From: Spartobacteria bacterium
GTDB taxonomy: Bacteria; Verrucomicrobiota; Verrucomicrobiia; Chthoniobacterales; Chthoniobacteraceae
NCBI GenBank assembly: GCA_025355595.1
Contig: JANXZI010000534.1
Coordinates: forward strand, 1 to 6,586
DNA length: 6,586 nt
Direction: 5' to 3'
A model generated the notes under the pieces. That model was not told where the DNA came from and ran no database searches. It saw only the letters and a program-made list of their open reading frames with translations. The translations under genes were made by a program, and so were the position numbers. Below are positions 1 to 6,511 of the stretch, in pieces (within the stretch, counting starts at the first letter, position 1; each line of letters begins with the position of its first letter).

Positions 1-87
1 CGCGAGTCGCGTGCTCCACCCGGGACGTGCGCTCTTTTTCGGACGCAAGCAGGCGACCGAGATCAGCCCGCCTCCGTCGTTCATCGG
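1..87. other. Window edge downstream of the methyltransferase gene; no confident gene
   Basis: This stretch lies just past the stop codon (TAG, 88-90) of the methyltransferase gene. On the minus strand an ATG at 84-82 opens a frame that runs off the window edge for 28 codons. It starts 3 bases after that stop codon, as a further operon gene might. It has no Shine-Dalgarno sequence and I do not recognise the peptide. A plus-strand frame (from base 2, stopping at 134-136) is also open and equally plausible by third-position GC. I cannot decide between a fourth operon gene, the tail of a convergent gene, and non-coding sequence. Confidence 0.3.
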
Positions 88-720
88 CTACAGTTTTGGA
101 AACAGCCTCCCGGTGCGCGCGATGTGCTCGCGATAGGCTTCACCGTGCGTGGCGAGCAGGTAGGCTTCCTCGTCGGCGGCTTTCAGCCAGACGCAGACGA
201 GGTGCGAGGCGAGGAGCACGAGCGAGCAAATGGTCGGCAGCAGCAGCCCCGCGCCGACGAGCATGAGCACCTGCAGCGCGTAGATCGGATGCCGCACACG
301 CGCGAACGGCCCGATCGTGACGAGTGCGTTTTTTTCACGCTCGTTCACACCGATGCGCCACGCGCTGCCCATGATCGTGTAGCACCACAGCGTGCCGGCG
401 TAGCCTGCGACGACGAGCACGATGCCGGAGACCATCACCGCCGCATGCGTGAACTGCGGGCACAGCCGGACGAAGGCCCACGCACTTTTCCCGGCGGCGA
501 CATTTTCACCGCCGATGAAAAATGGCTGGCCGATCCACACGGCGATCACGACCAGCCAGCCGAGCCACAGCACGCGCTCCTTCGCGGTGCGCGGTGTCAT
601 GTTTGGCGAGCGGCCGATTTTTTTCCGGATGCGCCGCGCCTGCGAAAGCACGCCCGCCCAGTAGATCAGTCCCGATCCCGCGACGACTGCCTTGCGGAGC
701 AGCAGGCCGTCAACGTCCAT
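88..720 (-). CDS. Isoprenylcysteine carboxyl methyltransferase (ICMT)/PEMT-like integral membrane methyltransferase
   Basis: This 210-residue protein has four to five hydrophobic segments, at roughly residues 10-26, 51-69, 92-112 and 148-180. The C-terminal half carries the signature of the ICMT/phospholipid methyltransferase fold: GPFARVRHPIY at 137-147 (R143, H144, P145), an acidic pair E184-E185, and a terminal block around G193-Y196 to R202-TGR-F207. In this family these parts bind S-adenosylmethionine at the membrane face. Bacterial members rarely act on prenylated proteins; known or proposed substrates are lipids and other small hydrophobic molecules, so the substrate here is open. The ATG at 718-720 lies inside the 3' end of the hydrolase gene (11-base overlap) and has no clear Shine-Dalgarno sequence, so translation is probably coupled to that gene. 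It is the last clear gene of a three-gene minus-strand operon. The family call is firm; the reaction is inferred only at the level of methyl transfer. Confidence 0.88.
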   Translation of the reverse strand: MDVDGLLLRKAVVAGSGLIYWAGVLSQARRIRKKIGRSPNMTPRTAKERVLWLGWLVVIAVWIGQPFFIGGENVAAGKSAWAFVRLCPQFTHAAVMVSGIVLVVAGYAGTLWCYTIMGSAWRIGVNEREKNALVTIGPFARVRHPIYALQVLMLVGAGLLLPTICSLVLLASHLVCVWLKAADEEAYLLATHGEAYREHIARTGRLFPKL

Positions 721-1774
721 GCCCGCGTCGTGCCCGGATGAGCCGCTGAAGCTCGATGACCCAGTGGCGCTTCACGCTTTTCCACACGTCCGCTCCGAAT
801 TCGATGCCCTGGACGCTGCCCAGACTTTTCGGGGCCACCGGCGAAGCGCTTGGCACGTAGCTGTTGATCCACTCGATCGCCTGCGGATTCGAGAGCAGAC
901 CGTCGAGGTCGGGCGTCCTGCCGTGGGTGAGAAGGTTGCCGGTGGGGAGCTGGACGTTGCGCACCCGGGCGCTCCCGGTGGCGTGGTAGTGGTTCGCCGA
1001 GCCCCAGCCGAGGAAGTCGCCGCCGAGAAAATCGAGGCCGAGGTAGAATCCCGTGAACTCCTCGACGGCGTCCGGCACGGAGCGCAGCGAGAGCATCATG
1101 TCCCACTGGTTTGGCAGGACGCGCGTGGCACCGCCGCCTCCGAGTGCGGCGATGTAGGAAACCTTCAGGCCGACGACGGGATGTTTTTTTCCCGTGAGCG
1201 GGTCGGTGATTTCCGTGCGCTCCTCGGGCCTCCAGCGGAGCGGATTCCAGACGCTGAGATGATCCGCGGTCTGCCCGGCGAGGAGCTGGAGCGTCTTCAC
1301 CGCCTGGAAGGATCCCTGGCTGTGGCCGATGATCATCGGCCGCATTCCCTCGCGCTCGTAGTACCATGCGATGATGCCGGCGATCATCTCGGCATCCTCG
1401 TAGCAACTGACCGTGTATTGGCCATTGCCCGGATGGCGGAGCGATTTTTCCGGGTAGCCGAGGCCGTGGAGGAATCGTGCGAACGACTCGAGCCTCTTGA
1501 TCACCGTCGCGATCCCGCCGTGGATATTGATGATCCGCGGCGCGGGCGCACCGGCGAGCACATTGCGCACGTCGGAGTCCGTGACGCGCTCGGGGTTCAG
1601 CGAAAGGATGCGGCTCTCCTGCGCGGACGACATCCTGCCGAGCGGCGATGGAAGCGTCTGCTCGATGCCCATCGCCTGCGTGCCGGTGACGGGCTTCAGA
1701 TCCACTTTCCCGCAACCCGCGCCCAGCAGCACGACGGCAAGCGCGACGATCATGGAAAAAATGCGCGCCTTCAT
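710..1774 (-). CDS. Lipoprotein alpha/beta hydrolase (lipase/esterase-like serine hydrolase)
   Basis: This 354-residue protein begins with a lipoprotein signal peptide: K2 and R4, then a hydrophobic stretch at 5-17, then LGAGC with the lipidated Cys at 21. The -3 position is Gly, which is tolerated but not ideal. Cleavage and lipidation should anchor the protein in the envelope. IINIHGG at 81-87 fits an oxyanion-hole HGG. IIGHSQGS at 148-155 is a nucleophile elbow, with S152 as the likely catalytic Ser after a predicted beta strand. The acid and His of the triad are not obvious; H284 (LLTHGR) is one candidate for the His. The ATG start is well supported by GGAGGT six bases upstream, and the start overlaps the acyltransferase stop as ATGA. 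The 3' end overlaps the methyltransferase gene by 11 bases. The fold and lipoprotein calls are strong. Substrate is unknown; a lipid ester is suggested by the neighbouring acyltransferase. Confidence 0.85.
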   Translation of the reverse strand: MKARIFSMIVALAVVLLGAGCGKVDLKPVTGTQAMGIEQTLPSPLGRMSSAQESRILSLNPERVTDSDVRNVLAGAPAPRIINIHGGIATVIKRLESFARFLHGLGYPEKSLRHPGNGQYTVSCYEDAEMIAGIIAWYYEREGMRPMIIGHSQGSFQAVKTLQLLAGQTADHLSVWNPLRWRPEERTEITDPLTGKKHPVVGLKVSYIAALGGGGATRVLPNQWDMMLSLRSVPDAVEEFTGFYLGLDFLGGDFLGWGSANHYHATGSARVRNVQLPTGNLLTHGRTPDLDGLLSNPQAIEWINSYVPSASPVAPKSLGSVQGIEFGADVWKSVKRHWVIELQRLIRARRGHGR

Positions 1775-3075
1775 GCTGCGACCTCCAGCCCGCGGACTGC
1801 CGCGGTGAAACGCTCACGCACCGAGGAAATCTCCTGCCGCGAAAAAACCGACGTGCGATAGGACATCGAGAGATTCACGCCGTTGCCGAACGACGTGACC
1901 GAAAGCACGAGCGGCGTCACCGGCCCGGTGGACACTGCGCGGAGATAATCTGATGGCCGCCCCGCCGACGGCGGCTGGACCGCCGCGGCATCCACTGGAA
2001 GTGTTGTGAGGTTCATATTCGTGAGCCCGCCCCAGAGCGGATAGTTCTTCGGATAGAATCGCCGGCGCTGGTTCGTCGAGAACAAAGACATGAGCCGCAG
2101 CACGAGGCCCATCTCCAGCGCGTTCGCGAGATGGAGACCGCCGCACTTGAAACGCTGCGTTTGCACGGCGATCGAGCGTGCGAGCTGTGGAAGATCGCCC
2201 GTTTCCGCGATGCCGCACGCGACGGAGAAGCCGCCGAGCACAAGGCCAAACGAATCGTCGCCCGTGATGCCAAGATCGCGCCGCGCATTCACGATGCAGC
2301 CGAGCGAGATACGGTCGCGCCCGTCCCGCCGCACGGCCTCGCACAGCGGCGCAAATGCGTGCATGAGCAGCGCGAGGAAAAGATCGTTCACCGTGACGCC
2401 AAATTTTTTCCCCGCGGCGATCAGCGCGCTGAGTTCGGCGCTGCTGAGGGTGAAAAGTTCGAGGCCATTGCAAAAATCGTTCGCATCCGTGCAGCCCGGC
2501 CGGATCGCTTTTCGCAGCGCGCGGAACTGCGCGGGCAGCGCCAGCATTTTTCGCAGCCATATGAGCAGGCGCAGCGGCGCGCGGCGGCCTTTCGCATGGC
2601 AATTCCACCGCTCTCGCTTCGTCGGCACGCCCGCATAGTCCGCCACGAGATCGCACACGAGCCTCACGATCGGCTCCGCGTCCGCGATGGCGTGAAAATA
2701 CACGGCGCCCAGCCAGAACGAACCCCCGTCCGGCACCGCGAAAAATCGGAACGGCGTGAACTCGGCGGTGTGATCGAAGCGCAGATTGATCTGCCGCTCC
2801 ATCTCGGCGCGCACCGCCTCGGGGGCGTCCGCGCCTTCGCACACTGCGAGATCGATCACCGCCGCACCGCCACGAAACTCGAATGCGCGCGCCTTTGCAT
2901 CCAAGTTCAGCCCGGTCAGTCCGCGTTCGGCCAGCACTCGTGCGAGCGTGAGCCGCAGCCGCTCCGCATCGAGCGGCGCCGGCACGCGCGCGACATGCAC
3001 GGCGTTGTAGGCGTGCATTTCATCCCACACGAGCATCGTGCGCTGGAAGGTGTTGAGTCGGCCCGGCAGGGACAT
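1771..3075 (-). CDS. Condensation-domain / wax ester synthase-like acyltransferase
   Basis: This protein has 434 residues from the ATG at 3073-3075 and resembles the chloramphenicol-acetyltransferase/condensation-domain superfamily, which moves acyl groups from CoA or carrier-protein thioesters to an alcohol or amine. The N-terminus (NTFQRTMLVWDEMHAYNAVH, 8-27) looks like the start of WS/DGAT-like and standalone condensation enzymes. The HHxxxDG active-site motif appears as F127-H128-AIA-D132-A133: the catalytic His and structural Asp are kept, but the first His and the Gly are not. GVTVNDLFLALLMHA (226-240), VNARRDLG (262-269) and TNMNLTTLP (352-360) fit the second half of the fold. An in-frame TTG at 3145-3147 would add 24 basic residues; I prefer the ATG because the family similarity starts right after it. 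Neither start has a strong Shine-Dalgarno sequence. It is the first gene of the minus-strand operon. The acyl donor and acceptor are unknown; it could equally assemble a small acylated metabolite. Confidence 0.82.
   Translation of the reverse strand: MSLPGRLNTFQRTMLVWDEMHAYNAVHVARVPAPLDAERLRLTLARVLAERGLTGLNLDAKARAFEFRGGAAVIDLAVCEGADAPEAVRAEMERQINLRFDHTAEFTPFRFFAVPDGGSFWLGAVYFHAIADAEPIVRLVCDLVADYAGVPTKRERWNCHAKGRRAPLRLLIWLRKMLALPAQFRALRKAIRPGCTDANDFCNGLELFTLSSAELSALIAAGKKFGVTVNDLFLALLMHAFAPLCEAVRRDGRDRISLGCIVNARRDLGITGDDSFGLVLGGFSVACGIAETGDLPQLARSIAVQTQRFKCGGLHLANALEMGLVLRLMSLFSTNQRRRFYPKNYPLWGGLTNMNLTTLPVDAAAVQPPSAGRPSDYLRAVSTGPVTPLVLSVTSFGNGVNLSMSYRTSVFSRQEISSVRERFTAAVRGLEVAA
1781..1786 (-). 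promoter_or_regulatory. Shine-Dalgarno site of the lipoprotein hydrolase gene
   Basis: Read on the minus strand this is GGAGGT, six bases before the ATG at 1774. It is the clearest ribosome-binding site in the window. It lies inside the last codons of the acyltransferase gene, so the hydrolase can be initiated independently as well as by the ATGA stop-start overlap. It also fixes the hydrolase start and therefore its lipoprotein signal peptide. Confidence 0.8.
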
Positions 3076-3375
3076 TCCGACGAGCGTGGCGGAGTCGCGC
3101 GCGCGGTTCAACCGTGGCGTTCGTGCGCGATGCCGGTGAAGTTTCAAGCGACCCAGCGTGCTTGCGGAGCGAAACCTTGGAGTGCAGCGGCGGATCCGAA
3201 ATTACTTGGAACGCTCTAGCGTTTTGATTTGGCGGGTTTCAGGTGCTTGGCGTGGATGCGAAAGCGTGTCTTCATCATTCGCCCGCCGCGCATCCTTTGC
3301 CGGCAATCAAGAAATCGCCAAGTGAACCCGACACCTTCTCCATCCGCCGACCCGTCAACACTCCGGGCAAACACG
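3076..3375. promoter_or_regulatory. Divergent intergenic region between the acyltransferase and the lyase
   Basis: About 300 bases separate the preferred starts of two divergently transcribed genes, so promoters for both the lipid operon and the lyase should lie here. I see no convincing -35/-10 pair on either strand. TTGGAA at 3206-3211 is the best -35-like hexamer for the plus strand but has no matching -10 at 16-18 bases. The notable structure is the inverted repeat at 3210-3223. The region also holds alternative starts: TTG 3147 for the minus-strand gene, and TTG 3229, ATG 3256 and GTG 3322 for the plus-strand gene. The non-coding part may therefore be as short as about 80 bases. Confidence 0.5.
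3210..3223. repeat. Short inverted repeat AACGCT-CT-AGCGTT
   Basis: Two perfect 6-base arms (AACGCT at 3210-3215 and AGCGTT at 3218-3223) are separated by two bases, between the divergent genes. As DNA it has the symmetry of a dimeric repressor or activator site. As RNA it could form only a small 5-base-pair hairpin with a TCTA loop, followed by a short T run (3222-3225). An operator serving one or both promoters is possible but unproven. A chance arm match of this size is not rare. Confidence 0.35.
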
Positions 3376-4710
3376 GTGCGTCCCGCCCTCTCGAACCGCG
3401 CGACGCAGTGCGTGATTTTTTCCGTAATCATGATGCTGTGGCAGGCGCACGCCGCGACGTGGTTCATCGCACCGACGGGCGATGATGCGGCAGATGGTTC
3501 CATCGGCCATCCTTTCGCCACCATCCAGCGCGCGCAGAAAAATGTGCAGCCGGGAGACACGGTCTTCCTCCGCGGCGGCACCTACCGCATGACGGAAGCG
3601 CAGATCGCGCAGCGCAGGCGCATCTTTGCGTGCATCACGGTGCTCGACAAAAGCGGCGCGCCCGGCCAGCCGATCACCTACCGCAATTACGTGGACGAGA
3701 AGCCCGAGTTCGACTGCTCACTCGTGCGGCCGCGAAACATGCGCGTCCACGCATTTTCGATCACAGGCTCGTGGCTGCACATCCAGGGCATCGCCGTGAC
3801 TGGCGTGCAGGTCACGATGCGCGGGCACACGCAGTCCATCTGCTTCGAGAGCAATGGCAGCCACAATGTTTTCGAGCGCCTCTCGATGCACGACGGCCAG
3901 GCCATCGGCATCTACCATGTGCGTGGGTCGGAAAATCTCTTCCTGAATTGCGATGCATGGAACAACTGGGACTACACTTCCGAAGACGGCAAAGGCGGGA
4001 ACGTGGACGGCTTCGGCTGCCACCCGACGCAGGGCAGCACGGGCAATATATTCCGCGGCTGCCGCGCGTGGTTCAATAGCGACGACGGCTTCGACCTCAT
4101 CGGGGCGCATGAATCCGTGACGCTGGAAAACTGCTGGGCGCTCCACAGCGGGCTCTCGGCGAAGTTTGAGAAGCTCGGAGATGGGAACGGCTTCAAGGCC
4201 GGCGGCTACGGGACGACGAGCGCCAACCGGCTGCCGGTGCCGATCCCGCGGCACACGATCCGGTTTTGCGTAGCGGTGGGAAACCGGGCGTCCGGCTTCT
4301 ACGCGAATCATCATCCCGGCGGCAGCGACTGGTTCAACAATACCGCATTCCGCAACGGCACGAACTTCAACATGCTCGGCCGCCTCGCCGACAACCGCAC
4401 CGACGTGGATGGCTACGGACACAAGCTGCGCAACAATCTCAGCTACCACTCGCGCCGCGACATCTCCCGCCTCGACGCCGCGAAGTGCGATCTCGCGGGC
4501 AACTCATTCCCCCGCGATCTGAAACTCGCGGACAAGGATTTCGTCAGCCTCGACGAGAGCGAGCTGCTGCGTCCGCGCCAGACGAATGGCGATCTCCCCG
4601 CCGTGAACTTCATGCACCCGGCGGAAGGCAGCGCGCTCATCCGCGGCGGCGTGGATACCGGCCTGCCCGTTCGCGGAAAGACACCGGTGATCGGGGCCTT
4701 CGAGCGATAA
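3376..4710 (+). CDS. Secreted polysaccharide lyase family 9-like (pectate lyase-like) parallel beta-helix protein
   Basis: From GTG 3376 the product has 444 residues: a 26-residue signal peptide (two Arg, hydrophobic core, AHA before the cleavage site) and a mature chain starting ATWFIAPTGDD. Residues 32-71 (APTG, PFATIQ, GDTVFLRGGTYR) are the usual N-terminal cap of right-handed parallel beta-helix proteins. The middle matches PL9 lyases: VDGF with D211, NSDDGFDL with D236, D237 and D240, then GNGFKAGG with K274. In Pel9A the equivalent Asp residues bind calcium and the Lys is the catalytic base, as I recall; the spacing here is within one or two residues. GFYANHHPGG, NTAFRNG and the ending TPVIGAFER also fit. 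It probably cleaves pectate or a related uronic-acid polymer outside the cytoplasm. The start is uncertain: ATG 3256 (AGGTG ten bases upstream), TTG 3229 and GTG 3322 are in frame, but they give overlong signal peptides and run through codons of lower third-position GC (about 60% versus 78%). Confidence 0.85.
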   Translation: MRPALSNRATQCVIFSVIMMLWQAHAATWFIAPTGDDAADGSIGHPFATIQRAQKNVQPGDTVFLRGGTYRMTEAQIAQRRRIFACITVLDKSGAPGQPITYRNYVDEKPEFDCSLVRPRNMRVHAFSITGSWLHIQGIAVTGVQVTMRGHTQSICFESNGSHNVFERLSMHDGQAIGIYHVRGSENLFLNCDAWNNWDYTSEDGKGGNVDGFGCHPTQGSTGNIFRGCRAWFNSDDGFDLIGAHESVTLENCWALHSGLSAKFEKLGDGNGFKAGGYGTTSANRLPVPIPRHTIRFCVAVGNRASGFYANHHPGGSDWFNNTAFRNGTNFNMLGRLADNRTDVDGYGHKLRNNLSYHSRRDISRLDAAKCDLAGNSFPRDLKLADKDFVSLDESELLRPRQTNGDLPAVNFMHPAEGSALIRGGVDTGLPVRGKTPVIGAFER

Positions 4711-4774
4711 GCCTCCTCTCAGTACGCGCACCGAAAAGGCGCGCGCTGCCGAGGCAAATCTCCGTGGAAGCGCA
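4711..4774. terminator. Nested inverted repeat between convergent genes, possible bidirectional terminator
   Basis: The 64-base gap separates the stop of the lyase gene from the stop of the convergent macroglobulin-like gene. An inner stem pairs CGCGC (4725-4729) with GCGCG (4739-4743) around a 9-base loop. An outer pairing matches GCCTC (4711-4715) with GAGGC (4751-4755). Neither side has a run of T, so it is not a textbook intrinsic terminator. The position between converging genes is the main argument for this role. Confidence 0.3.
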
Positions 4775-6457
4775 TCACTTCTTCAGCGCCTTCTGCGCCT
4801 CGACGCCCTTGCCGCCCTTCGAGACTTTCTCGTCCCAGTTCAACTTGTTGCCCATCTGGTTGCCCCTGAGTTGCTCTTTCACGTTGAAGAGATAATCCTC
4901 CTTGCTCATGCCCTTCGGCTTGGCGGCGGGCGCTGCAGACGGTGCGGGCTGGTTGGGCGTTGTCCGTGCCGGCGCGATTTTCGCTGCGGGGCGCAGCGGC
5001 GCGACGGTGCGGAAAAATGCGTAGCGCGTGTCGCCGTGCCGCACGACGATGGTCGCGTGGCCCGTGATGTCGGAAGCTTGGAAAACTCCGCGCGGATCGG
5101 TACGTCCGCTCGACGGTTCGCCGCCGAAGCTGTCGAAGACCTTGATGTCCGCATCGGCCACGTAGCTGCCCTTCGCGGTGTCCTTCACATGCACGCGCAG
5201 CGCGCCGTTTTCGCCATCCTCGCGCGTCTCGAGTTCGAGCGACGTGATGATCACGAGGCCGCTGGTGGAGAGATCGTCGCCACGGCAAATCACGAGGTAT
5301 GCGCCCTCGGCCTTCACCGGGAGATCGAGCGCCTTGCGTTTCCATGCGAAGTCCTTCCCGTCGCCGAGCGGCACGGTCATTTCCGCCTCGGGCGTGATGC
5401 CTGCGAGGTTCACCTTCGTCACGTCGGCGATGTCGCTGCGGCGGTCGTGGAGCTTCAGCAGATCCACTTTGTACACTTTGAGCGCAGCGGATTTCACGTT
5501 GCGGCTGGAGAGATCGATCCGCACCGGCTGGCCGGGTTTGAAAGTCGAGGCCAGCGGCAGCATGACGCGCTTTTCTTCGAGGTAATTGATCGAATCCGCA
5601 GCGTCGGAAAATTCGTCGCGCACTTTCCGGTACCACGCGATCGCCTCCTCGGGATGTCCCTGCGCCTGATGAATCTGCCCCGTGATGTAGCGCGCATTTC
5701 CCGCGTCCTTGCTGTTGCCCGCGGCGACCGGCGCGGCGGCGGCCAGCGCCTTGGGGAATTCATACTGCCAGAAATGCCCGAGCGCCGACATGTACTGGAA
5801 GCTCGTCAGGAATGTGCTCTTCGGATACGCCGCCGCCGCGACCTCCGCCTGCGCGGCGACCTTCGCGTAGTCCTTCAGATCGAAGTACACGTTCGACAAA
5901 TTGAACGCCGCGCCGTCCGCCTCCTTGTCGTCCGCGTGCAGCGTGAGGTGTCGCCGGAGAAGGTCGCGGCTGCGTTCGAGGAGCTGCGTCTTCGTCGGCT
6001 TCGGCACGCCCTGGCGCGTCGTGATGGACGCAGCGTCCGCCGCCTTTTCCTGGAAATCCTGCGCGAGGGAAAAGTGCGCCAGCAGCACATCATGCACATC
6101 GGGATACTCGGCCCACAGGCCCAGCAGATGATCCGCCGCGCCCATGAAATCACCCTGCGCACGCAGCGCCGCGCTCACGCGGGCATCGCGTACAAAGCTG
6201 CTCTCGATCGTCGCGCGATCCACGAACCACGAGCGCTCGAATTCGCCGATCTGCCGGTAGGCCGCGGCGACGCGCAAAATTTTCTCGTACGGGATCACGA
6301 TCTCCGCGTACCGCTCGCTCAGCGTCTCGAAAAGTTCGACCACGCGCTTCGCATCCAATTGCGCCTGCTCCGTGTGAATCCACAGCAGCATCCGCGCGAT
6401 CTCGCCCTCGAACCGCTTGCGGGCCTCGGCGTCGGCGAGCAGCGCATCGAGATGCAC
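4775..6457 (-). CDS. TPR and macroglobulin-like domain protein, C-terminal part of a gene with an in-frame stop
   Basis: This frame gives 560 residues from a GTG at 6455-6457 to a stop at 4775-4777. Residues 1-140 are helical. Residues 181-280 hold TPR-like helix pairs (AAFNLSNVYFDLKDYAKVAAQ; ARYITGQIHQAQGHPEEAI). Residues 300-405 look like a macroglobulin (MG) beta domain: FKPGQPVRIDLSSRN, then GAYLVICRGDDLSTSGLVIIT. Residues 406-483 look like a second beta domain (VKDTAKGSYVADADIKVFD, GRTDPRGVF). A Pro/Ala linker (484-515) leads to a charged tail. This layout recalls large alpha-2-macroglobulin-family proteins of Verrucomicrobiota and Planctomycetota, which act at the envelope. There is one Cys (391) and no thioester motif here. 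The GTG is not the natural start: coding continues upstream past a TAG at 6512-6514. GGAAG five bases before the GTG could allow a restart. It is convergent with the lyase gene. Confidence 0.75.
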   Translation of the reverse strand: MHLDALLADAEARKRFEGEIARMLLWIHTEQAQLDAKRVVELFETLSERYAEIVIPYEKILRVAAAYRQIGEFERSWFVDRATIESSFVRDARVSAALRAQGDFMGAADHLLGLWAEYPDVHDVLLAHFSLAQDFQEKAADAASITTRQGVPKPTKTQLLERSRDLLRRHLTLHADDKEADGAAFNLSNVYFDLKDYAKVAAQAEVAAAAYPKSTFLTSFQYMSALGHFWQYEFPKALAAAAPVAAGNSKDAGNARYITGQIHQAQGHPEEAIAWYRKVRDEFSDAADSINYLEEKRVMLPLASTFKPGQPVRIDLSSRNVKSAALKVYKVDLLKLHDRRSDIADVTKVNLAGITPEAEMTVPLGDGKDFAWKRKALDLPVKAEGAYLVICRGDDLSTSGLVIITSLELETREDGENGALRVHVKDTAKGSYVADADIKVFDSFGGEPSSGRTDPRGVFQASDITGHATIVVRHGDTRYAFFRTVAPLRPAAKIAPARTTPNQPAPSAAPAAKPKGMSKEDYLFNVKEQLRGNQMGNKLNWDEKVSKGGKGVEAQKALKK

Positions 6458-6511
6458 GCGCGCTTCCGCCAGCGCGTTCTCCTCGAAAAGTTTCTTCGCA
6501 AGCTCGAACCG

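Noticed and set aside
2..136. Open plus-strand frame ending in TAG at 134-136, a possible tail of a convergent gene.
   Set aside because: It would overlap the well-supported methyltransferase gene by 49 bases. It has no recognisable motif, and a competing minus-strand frame is just as open.
124..1861. Long plus-strand open frames opposite the methyltransferase and hydrolase genes.
   Set aside because: They are antisense shadows caused by high GC. Their translations are rich in Arg, His and acidic residues without domain motifs, while the minus-strand frames carry clear family signatures.
2131..3219. Long plus-strand open frame opposite the acyltransferase gene.
   Set aside because: Its translation is low-complexity Arg/Glu/Ala-rich with no motif. 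The minus strand encodes conserved acyltransferase motifs over the same bases.
3148..3228. Possible sigma-70 promoters, for example TTGGAG at 3177-3182 or TTGGAA at 3206-3211.
   Set aside because: No acceptable -10 hexamer lies at the proper spacing, so no individual promoter can be supported.
3718..4449. Minus-strand open frame inside the lyase gene.
   Set aside because: It is a Val/Ala/Glu-rich shadow of the lyase codons, and the plus-strand frame carries the signal peptide and active-site pattern.
4719..5636. Second long minus-strand frame overlapping the macroglobulin-like gene in another phase.
   Set aside because: Its translation is Arg-rich and lacks domain patterns. The overlapping frame shows TPR and MG-like features.
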